Source of the DNA: Tenodera sinensis
Taxonomy: Eukaryota > Arthropoda > Insecta > Mantodea > Mantidae
Direction of reading: 5' to 3'
NCBI GenBank assembly: GCA_030765045.1
Contig: CM060961.1
Coordinates: 35,444,805 to 35,508,804 of the forward strand
DNA length: 64,000 nt
The notes below the pieces were generated by a model. The model was not told where the DNA came from and made no database searches. It was given only the letters and a program-made list of their open reading frames with translations. Positions 46,305-55,815 of the stretch are shown piece by piece; position 1 is the stretch's first letter, and every line of letters starts with the position of its first letter. Position numbers and translations under genes: made by a program.

Positions 46305-46860
46305 ATATCTAATATGTTGCGCTCACATGACTTTCTCTACTCTTATACTAGCCGTTAATACAAACTCCTGCTCTTCTATCTTCTTCGTGTAAGTTAAGAT
46401 AAATATTTGCAGAAATTACCTTATTGCTCGTTTTCTTGCACGTACAACTTATGGAAATACAGCAGACTTAGAGCGATCTTCAATTTGACATAAGTATGTT
46501 CTCCAATACACAAATAATAAGGAATAGCTTATATAGATATAAATTGTATGTTTAGCAAGATCTACAATTTTTGTATAGTAAGATTTGGTCTTTCTCTTAC
46601 GGTTTACCAGTTATACAAAAGTCACCCTGAGTAAATAGGACTTCATAGGCTATAGCCAGAAGATTCAAGATATATATTTCATTTGTCATAAAAATATCTT
46701 TAAAATGTCATTTTAATCAAAATTGTTACAGGTATTTTCAAGAAAATCAAAACTTATGAAACATTTTCCATGTAAACTGTAGTTTAGGGTGGAGCTATTT
46801 TCTTCGAAATCTTTGTGTTGCATCCTTGAAAGACATTGAATTTAAATACCAGCTTAAGAG
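46305..46860 (+). repeat. Family A copy, L1 to L6
   Basis: L1 (gcgctcacatgactttctct), a diverged L2, a shortened L3 region, L4 (ggtctttctcttacggttta), L5 (taggctatagccagaagatt) and L6. Ends at aatttaaataccagctta, short of L7. Confidence 0.88.
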
Positions 46861-47514
46861 TGTTATATATGAATTTAAAAACGTTCAATGGTTTTTCTCT
46901 GAATATTATAGTGAAGTGCCAAGCCTGTGGTTTTATATTTGCAATAGCCGTCTTCCAAAACTTCAAATAACTTTCTTTCCATCTAGCAACCTATTAAATT
47001 GCGGTAAACCTTTTTGCAGTAAATATTGATGGATAAAGCTGACATTTTTCGAACATGTAGAAAATAACTTATTAAAGAAAACGGTGTATTGGTTTGATGA
47101 TTACACTCATACACACAACTATATGCTGTTTTCTTTGTAATAATTAGTCATTTTCTAATTCTGTTACAAATACAGAGACGAAAATCGTATTTCTATTAAA
47201 TAGTAATATTTTGGAAAATAAATCCACAATTTTATTGCATAGGCATGGCATATTTCAAGCCTCTACTTTAATAATTCTAAGCTGCAATAAGTGTGCCTTA
47301 TATTACCATTCAATTTTTGTAGAAAAAGTAATAAATATCGTTTTAATTACCAATCTGCTTGATTCAGAGCAATGGAACTTATATCAACAATATATTACGG
47401 GAGGTGTAATTAAACCAAACAATTTCATTAAAAATGGTTGATTAGGGAAGAAAGTTAATTTGGTACCACAGGGTCTCCTTATGGACATAAGAACATTTAT
47501 CCACTACGTATTTA
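46861..47514. other. No recognised gene
   Basis: AT-rich, nothing recognised. Confidence 0.6.
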
Positions 47515-48939
<1,425 letters not shown>

Positions 48940-49725
48940 CTTACCTTCTCTATTGTGTATAGTAGGCAGGGAAAGTAGTGTATTTCACCCAAAAATTTGA
49001 TGACGAGATTTCACCGGAAATATGTGTGTATTTTGAGGCACCCTAAGTCCATAAAATCTGATGTGTTGCACTCTCATGACTTTCTCTATTCTTGTACTAA
49101 CCATTCTTACAAACGCTTATTCCTATTATATCTTTTTCGTGTTACTTGAGGTAAACATTTGTACATTTGATTATTTCCTTGTAGGTGCTAGGGGAATATT
49201 AGAATACAGTAGGGTTTGAGCGATAGTCAAATCTTTTAAACCTTTCAAATCCCGTTCTGTTTGCACGCTTAACATATAAAAACATGAACAGCGACGTTGC
49301 ATTTCACGAAAGCTTTAAAAATAACAAGGAATATCTCCGAAATGGTTCATTCTACAAAAAGCTTATTTCGATATAAAACGGTTTTTAGCAAGATACTCAT
49401 TTTTAAGAGTAAGATTTTGTGTACTTCTTACGATTTACGAGTTATTCAAAAGTCATCCAGAGTAAACAGGACTAGACAGGCTATAGCCAGAAAATATATA
49501 TTTCATTTGTGATAAAAGTATCTCAAACATATGTCATTTTAACCAAAATCGTTAGAGCCATTTGCAAGAAAATCAAACTAGTCGAAAACTTTTCCATGTA
49601 ATAGATAGTTTAGGGTAGGGACATTTTCTTCAACATCTTCGTGTCGCACCTTTGAAAGACATTAAATTTTTTTCGTTTTTGAGTTTTGCTGTCCACAGAC
49701 TAACAGATACACAGATTTATGTTTA
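48940..49725 (+). repeat. Family A copy with clear inverted head
   Basis: 48942-49045 is a recognisable reverse complement of L10-L9-L8 (accttctctattgtgtatag, then gacgagatttcaccggaaat, then ttgaggcaccctaagtccat). It is followed without gap by aaaatctgatgtgttgcact (L1) and L2, L3, L4, L5, L6 and L7. This is the best evidence that the complete element carried inverted termini. The 3' L8-L10 part is missing after acagatacacagattta. Confidence 0.88.
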
Positions 49726-50640
49726 CCAGATTTCGTATTTCTAGGGCAAGCAAGGTGCAGTTAAACTTATTAAAATTAACATTGTAAGTTCCCCTTAAGT
49801 GTATGTAAAAGCGATATTCCCATGTCCGTATATTTATTGGCATGCAAAATAATTTCTGCGGGATGACATTCTCTCGTCATAGGATTCTGGCAATTGACAG
49901 CGTCGTTAACAAACAAAATATTAAATGTTATTACACTAAAAGTTGGGAAGGAAATGGAATGAAGAAATGAAGAAAGGGAATAGTGATGCATGAAAACCCT
50001 CCTTATCATTCACCTACAGAGAGATAAAACCGCGAAAAGCCCATTGTCAGTGTGGGCGGTTGACGGGAATTTAACCTCGGACTTTCCGAGTGTGAGCGTT
50101 ACCACAATATATCAAGTGAATAGCTTCACAGTCCTAGCGAGAAAGACCTCCAAAATTAAAGATTCGATTCTTTAGACAAAATATTCCCTTCTCTCGTGAA
50201 CTTTGGAAGTATGAATGACGGTGGGTTTTATGGTGAAACAGACAGTTCAGAGAGCAATAAAGCCTTCAGTTGTTTTTCTGGTCTAGCTGGAAAACAATTC
50301 TTTTACGTCCTTTCCTCGAACACAACTAACGCTTTTGATTAAAAGTTTGCATGTTTGAGATTGAATTCATACAGAAACTCAGATTCTGTGAACAGTTTGG
50401 TGTTTTGATGGGAAGAATCTTGCCCTTGACCTCAATTTTTATTTTTCCTAGTACCGACCTGTGGGAAGTAGAAGTATTCAATGTCCCTAAATTTTGATCA
50501 TCACAAATGCGTGCTTTTTGCAGCCTCAGGCATTTTAGAAATACTGCCTATTATATTGTCACCCATCGCATTATTGTCGGCACTACCGCAAAGGAGCCGA
50601 AGGAAAGAGACAGAGAATGGCCGCAATTGTTGGGGCGCTT
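49726..50640. other. Upstream flank of the heat-shock-type locus
   Basis: No gene recognised. Contains a SINE head at 50030-50110. The last 60 bp become purine-rich with GAGA-like wording (gaaggaaagagacagagaa). Confidence 0.55.
50030..50110 (-). repeat. tRNA-derived SINE head (decayed)
   Basis: The minus strand reads gtggtaacgctcacactcgg, aaagtccgaggttaaattcc (B box at 50066-50078), then cgtcaaccgcccacactgac. It resembles other tRNA-like heads here. The body is lost. Confidence 0.6.
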
Positions 50641-50641
50641 G

Positions 50642-50770
50642 CCGAAAGAGAGAAAAGGATAGAGGCTTCTGGAATCTTCTGCTTTGTATTTCACCGCAAT
50701 AACTGAACTTTCCAGAATAGTGCCTGGGAGATATAAATAGCGGTAAAGTGCGACAGAAGAGGCAGTCAGA
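50642..50770 (+). promoter_or_regulatory. Heat-shock-type promoter: two HSEs, TATA, initiator
   Basis: The distal element at 50667-50679 reads TTC-tg-GAA-tc-TTC and the proximal one at 50705-50717 reads GAA-ct-TTC-ca-GAA. Both are perfect three-unit matches to the heat-shock element (alternating nGAAn/nTTCn pentamers), the binding pattern of trimeric HSF. GAGA-like gaaagagagaaaagg lies at 50644-50658. TATAAATAG is at 50732-50740. CAGTCAG, an arthropod-type initiator, has its A at 50764, 32 bp after the first T of TATA. Relative to that A the HSEs lie at about -97 to -85 and -59 to -47, very like the Drosophila hsp70 layout. No hsp70 coding sequence follows; a 43-bp tandem repeat does. Elements and spacing are observed; inducibility is inferred. 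Confidence 0.78.
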
Positions 50771-53246
50771 CGTAATGAAGCGTTCAGTAGTCGTGCCGAC
50801 GGACACACAGACGTATGTGAAGCGTTCAGTAGTCGTGCCGACGGAAAGGACAGACGTATGTGAAGCGTTGAGTAGTCGTGCCGACGGGACAGACAGACGT
50901 ATGTGAAGCGTTGAGTAGTCGTGCCGACGGAGAGGACAGACGTATGTGAAGCGTTGAGTAGTCGTGCCGACGGAAAGGACAGACGTATTTGAAGCGTTGA
51001 GTAGTCGTGCCGACGGACAGACAGACGTATGTGAAGCGTTGAGTAGTCGTGCCGACGGAAAGGACAGACGTATGTGAAGCGTTGAGTAGTCGTGCCGACG
51101 GAAAGGACAGACGTATGTGAAGCGTTGAGTAGTCGTGCCGACGGAAAGGACAGACGTATGTGAAGCGTTGAGTAGTCGTGCCGACGGAGAGGACAGACGT
51201 ATGTGAAGCGTTGAGTAGTCGTGCCGACGGAAAGGACAGACGTATGTGAAGCGTTGAGTAGTCGTGCCGACGGAAAGGACAGACGTATGTGAAGCGTTGA
51301 GTAGTCGTGCCGACGGGACAGACAGACGTATGTGAAGCGTTGAGTAGTCGTGCCGACGGGACAGACAGACGTATGTGAAGCGTTGAGTAGTCGTGCCGAC
51401 GGAAAGGACAGACGTATGTGAAGCGTTGAGTAGTCGTGCCGACGGGACAGACAGACGTATGTGAAGCGTTGAGTAGTCGTGCCGACGGAAAGGACAGACG
51501 TATGTGAAGCGTTGAGTAGTCGTGCCGACGGAAAGGACAGACGTATGTGAAGCGTTGAGTAGTCGTGCCGACGGAAAGGACAGACGTATGTGAAGCGTTG
51601 AGTAGTCGTGCCGACGGAGAGGACAGACGTATGTGAAGCGTTGAGTAGTCGTGCCGACGGGACAGACAGACGTATGTGAAGCGTTGAGTAGTCGTGCCGA
51701 CGGAGAGGACAGACGTATGTGAAGCGTTGAGTAGTCGTGCCGACGGAAAGGACAGACGTATGTGAAGCGTTGAGTAGTCGTGCCGACGGGACAGACAGAC
51801 GTATGTGAAGCGTTGAGTAGTCGTGCCGACGGAGAGGACAGACGTATGTGAAGCGTTGAGTAGTCGTGCCGACGGAAAGGACAGACGTATGTGAAGCGTT
51901 GAGTAGTCGTACCGACGGACAGACAGACGTATGTGAAGCGTTGAGTAGTCGTACCGACGGACAGACAGACGTATGTGAAGCGTTGAGTAGTCATGCCGAC
52001 GGAAAGGACAGACGTATGTGAAGCGTTGAGTAGTCGTGCCGACGGGACAGACAGACGTATGTGAAGCGTTGAGTAGTCGTGTCGACGGAGAGGACAGACG
52101 TATGTGAAGCGTTGAGTAGTCGTGCCGACGGAAAGGACAGACGTATGTGAAGCGTTGAGTAGTCGTACCGACGGACAGACAGACGTATGTGAAGCGTTGA
52201 GTAGTCGTGCCGACGGAAAGGACAGACGTATGTGAAGCGTTGAGTAGTCGTGCCGACGGAAAGGACAGACGTAGTGAAGCGTTCAGTAGTCGTGCCGACG
52301 GACAGACAGACGTATGTGAAGCGTTGAGTAGTCGTGCCGACGGAAAGGACAGACGTATGTGAAGCGTTGAGTAGTGCCGACGGAGAGGACAGACGTATGA
52401 GAAGCGTTGAGTAGTCGTGCCGACGGAGAGGACAGACGTATGTGAAGCGTTGAGTAGTCGTGCCGACGGAAAGGACAGACGTATGTGAAGCGTTGAGTAG
52501 TCGTGCCGACGGAAAGGACAGACGTATGTGAAGCGTTGAGTAGTCGTGCCGACGGAAAGGACAGACGTTTGTGAAGCGTTGAGTAGTTGTGCCGACGGAG
52601 AGGACAGACGTATGTGAAGCGTTGAGTAGTTGTGCCGACGGAAAGGACAGACGTATGTGAAGCGTTGAGTAGTCGTGCCGACGGAAAGGACAGACGTATG
52701 TGAAGCGTTGAGTAGTCGTGCCGACGGGACAGACAGACGTATGTGAAGCGTTGAGTAGTCGTGCCGACGGAAAGGACAGACGTATGTGAAGCGTTGAGTA
52801 GTCGTGCCGACGGAGAGGACAGACGTATGTGAAGCGTTGAGTAGTCGTGCCGACGGAAAGGACAGACGTATGTGAAGCGTTGAGTAGTCGTGCCGACGGA
52901 GAGGACAGACGTATGTGAAGCGTTGAGTAGTCGTGCCGACGGAAAGGACAGACGTATGTGAAGCGTTGAGGAGTCGTGCCGACGGAGAGGACAGACGTAT
53001 GTGAAGCGTTGAGTAGTCGTGCCGACGGAGAGGACAGACGTATGTGAGGCGTTGAGTAGTCGTGCCGACGGACAGGACAGACGTATGTGAAGCGTTGAGT
53101 AGTCGTGCCGACGGAGAGGACAGACGTATGTGAAGCGTTGAGTAGTCGTGCCGACGGACAGGACAGACGTATGTGAAGCGTTGAGTAGTCGTGCCGACGG
53201 AGAGGACAGACGTATGTGAAGCGTTGAGTAGTCGTGCCGACGGAGA
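50769..53246 (+). repeat. 43-bp minisatellite, about 58 copies
   Basis: The consensus unit is gtatgtgaagcgttgagtag, then tcgtgccgacgg, then a variable spacer of aaaggacagac, agaggacagac or gacagacagac. Spacing sums to 57 intervals between the first and last agtagtcgt (50786 and 53227). A few units are 42 bp (spacer acagacagac), one is 40 bp and one lacks a T. The two most 5' units and one at 52289 have gttcagtag instead of gttgagtag. The last unit ends ccgacggagaagggacag. The antisense unit has no stop in any frame, which gives a very long but probably meaningless minus-strand frame. Confidence 0.98.
50775..50906 (+). CDS. Small ORF at the 5' end of the repeat RNA (43 codons)
   Basis: The first ATG after the predicted start site (11 nt downstream) opens a frame beginning MKRSVVVPTDTQTYVKRSVV. 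It crosses three repeat units in changing phase and ends at the ATG-TGA of the fourth. The sequence is basic and Thr/Val-rich with no domain I recognise. The first unit reads taatgaag where later units read tatgtgaag; that difference alone creates this longer frame, while later units have ATG immediately followed by TGA. hsr-omega also carries a tiny ORF, so translation is conceivable, but nothing here proves it. Confidence 0.25.
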   Translation: MKRSVVVPTDTQTYVKRSVVVPTERTDVCEALSSRADGTDRRM

Positions 53247-53342
53247 AGGGACAGTTTGGTTACGAGTTCGGAACTGTGCTGTTGGTGAATGGGAAAAGAC
53301 TTTCTTGCTGTTGCAACGAGTGTACAAGTTACTGTTTACGGA

Positions 53343-53348
53343 AATAAA
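53343..53348 (+). terminator. Poly(A) signal downstream of the repeats
   Basis: AATAAA in gaaataaaagtgtttcttta, about 97 bp after the last repeat, with a following GT-rich segment. This is the only canonical signal immediately downstream of the array. Confidence 0.55.
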
Positions 53349-53370
53349 AGTGTTTCTTTATCTCGACTAC

Positions 53371-54628
53371 ATCTGTCTTCTTTACTTCACAACCAATCCA
53401 AAAGTCACAATATTTTTGTACTTTTTCTTGTTACCTGAAAGTGCTTCTCAAATGTTTTTAATTCTTACAAGAGCTTATTACCAGTGTTAAACGTTCGATC
53501 CGAGTTATGTTTTTGAAGTTTAATACACCGAATCACTTATTTAACTTAGGATCACGAATGAATATGTTTATTTAAATAAGATAAACAGGCACCAATGTCT
53601 ATCCATGGTACTGGTGGAACGTACGTATGTTTATCGTGCAAAAAGTAACACAAGAAATAGGACTTAACTACAAGACAACGCCACTGGAAAAAGGATAAGC
53701 ATATTCAAATACAACAGGTTGAAACATACAAAACAACGATAAACCACATGGAGTGCATTGCTAGAAGCAGTAGAAAAATACAAATTAATTTAGCACACTA
53801 AAAATATGAACATAACCGAGCAGGATACGTTTAGCTGTATTTATAACCTTCTCTAACATTAGCTTAATCAGATTTCAGCTGTCTCACTTAACCATAAATT
53901 TCACTATACCATTCATGTTTTTCCTACCTCCCAGTAACCTCCAACATACTTTTAATATCGGTAGGTAAATATTTTTCTATATTTTTCCTGACACCTAAAG
54001 CTTGCCAACTTACGCACTTGGCATTACTAGCCGCAAAGATGAAAGTGGCCACAAAATAGTTCATCCCAAAATTGAGTCTACAATATTAAAAGGTGCGCCA
54101 TAACATTCATATAATTGAAGAGCTCTAAAATACAAACCTAAAATTACTTGAGAAAAAGTTCACGAAAGCAATTCTTTCTTGTCTTTCCAGACAACCATGA
54201 TGTGTGCAACGTGCAGAAGAATCAGTTTGGCAGGAAAATGCAACCATCCCTTCGTACATGACATGGCAAGTTTATTTTAAAAAAAATATTACAGAAAATT
54301 AGGACATCTTATAAGATAAATCATGAACAAGCAGTTAAATAACTTTACTTTAAATATAATTTTGGCGTAAAATTATTCACTCATATGATGACGCTTCAAA
54401 TAAAAGAATTTAGGGCATTTAGCACTCAAGTACTTTAATTTTTAATGCAAATTTCATTTCAAAACAAACACAGGATTAAATAACGCGTTTTTATAAACTT
54501 TGTGCACAATATAATATGAAACTTTGTTGTATAAAACCAAAGGTAAATGGTATTCATTGGGAAAGAACCTCTTAGAACAAAAATAATTGTAAATAATCGT
54601 TGTGTAGAACAGGTGAGCCATTTTAATT
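53371..54628. other. No recognised gene
   Basis: AT-rich sequence between the repeat locus and the mariner. Nothing recognised. Confidence 0.6.
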
Positions 54629-54630
54629 AT

Positions 54631-55648
54631 TAGGTTGTCCCATGAGTATTGTCGGCTTTTTTATTCTGGTCTATTCCTTGGTTTGGCAGTGCTATTTACA
54701 GGATGCCATGGCTAGTGTTGCGAGTATGTATCAGTCTTCAGTTGTTAATAAACAATCACCAAAGTTTGAGTCCTTCCTGGGAGCAAGATTATGAAGCCGC
54801 TGTCGCAGCTCGTAGAATATGTGAAGTGGAAGGAGAAGGCGCCCTTAGTGAGCGTGTGGCAAACAATGGTTCAACAATGGAGACGAAAACAGAAAAGATT
54901 TACCACGTTCTGGAAGACCTAAAGTATATAATATTGACGATACACCCCCAAGTTTTGCAAGAAAATCAGCAAAAAAGTACCCTAGGCTTTCAGAAGAACT
55001 TGGTGCATCTAAAGATGCCATACATCGCCACATTAAGACATTTGGAAAATCATACAGAAGCTGTAGATCTGTATCTCATGAACTGACACCTCAACAGGCT
55101 CAACGGAGAGTGGATATCTGTCGTCGGTATCCGTAATTCTATGGATGATAGATTTGTCAAGAGAATTGTCACTTGTGAGGAAAAATGGGTGCCTATATTA
55201 GCAAAACCCTGATGCCTCCAACAGTGGCTTGACCCCCGCCAACCTGTGAAAATCATCGCTAAAAGTCCCAAAGTAGTGTTGTGTGTCTGATGGAATTTTG
55301 ATTTTGTTCCAAACGGGCGGGCGATTGATGATATTTATTCTCAACTGGAACGAGTTCATGAAATTTTGAGACGGAGATGTTAACCGAAATAGGAGTTTTA
55401 TTGCAGCAGGACAATGCACGAACAACCATGGAAAAAATTCAGGAATTGGGAGGAATCGAATTGCTACCACACCCAGCATACAGCCCTGATTTCGCACCAT
55501 CAGATTCTCATCTTTTCCGATCCATAGCCCATTTTCTACGTGGAAAAATTTTGACAACATTGAAGCAGCGCAAGTGGGTCTGACAGGAGTCTTCTAATCG
55601 AAAACCAGAGACTGGTACCATCGTGGGATAATAAACCTCGCTGAAAGA
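54631..55648 (+). pseudogene. Decayed mariner transposon, 3' end missing
   Basis: The 5' end taggttgtcccatgagtatt follows a TA and matches the usual mariner terminal-repeat style. Transposase pieces follow in order, in shifting frames: AAVAARRICEVEGEGALSE, QWFNNG, LPRSGRPK, LSEELGASKDAIHRHIKTFG (second HTH), SVSHELTPQQAQRRVDICRR, DDRFVKRIVTCEEKW, QWLDPRQPVKII, FVPNGRAIDDIY, LLQQDNARTTMEKIQELGG, HPAYSPDFAPSDSHLFRSIA and RDWYHRGIINLAERW. The first catalytic Asp (usually CDEKW) is Glu here. The Asp in QQDNAR and the last Asp in PSD, the DD34D pair, remain. At least six stops or frameshifts. No right-hand terminal repeat is found: the sequence passes into a LINE fragment a few bases after AERW. 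Confidence 0.92.
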
Positions 55649-55652
55649 TGGT

Positions 55653-55815
55653 AATATAAATGGCAAGTTAAAATATTTCAAACAAAAGTGGAAGGAACAT
55701 GTTGAAAGAATGTCAGAGAACAGACATCCTAAACCAATACTGCAATATCATCCTGGAGGTAGGAGATCGGTGGGCAGACCCAAGAAACGATAGCTGGAAT
55801 GCTTTGAAAGTGGAG
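55653..55815 (+). pseudogene. LINE ORF2 C-terminal fragment
   Basis: A continuous frame reads GKLKYFKQKWKEHVERMSEN, then RHPKPILQYHPGGRRSVGRP, KKR, stop, LECFESGAGT. The W-x-HVxRM and P-xGRRxxGRPKKRW pattern is the C-terminal tail of non-LTR endonuclease/reverse transcriptase proteins. Only this tail is present, directly after the mariner C-terminus. Confidence 0.8.

Larger units (their letters stand above)
50764..53370 (+). ncRNA. Candidate heat-shock-inducible tandem-repeat RNA
   Basis: The predicted transcript starts at the initiator A (50764). It consists almost wholly of about 58 copies of a 43-bp unit (50769-53246), followed by about 100 bp of unique sequence. AATAAA at 53343-53348 is followed by a GT/T-rich stretch (gtgtttctttatc), a plausible cleavage region. 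The sense strand has stops in every unit, so no long protein is possible; the longest frame from the first ATG is 43 codons. Layout resembles Drosophila hsr-omega (heat-shock promoter, tandem repeats, long non-coding RNA) and, more loosely, HSF1-driven satellite III RNA. I see no sequence similarity to either, and introns are not evident. Alternatives are a dead hsp promoter invaded by a minisatellite, or an hsp-type gene that lost its coding region. The RNA itself is inference. Confidence 0.5.

Noticed and set aside
50501..53327. Long minus-strand reading frames through the 43-bp array as a repetitive protein gene
   Set aside because: The antisense unit simply lacks stops in all three frames. 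The frame shifts between units without consequence, the promoter elements point the other way, and there is no start or splice context.
50642..53370. An hsp70 or small heat-shock protein gene downstream of the HSEs
   Set aside because: No frame downstream carries heat-shock protein motifs. The sequence passes from the initiator into the 43-bp repeats and then a poly(A) signal.
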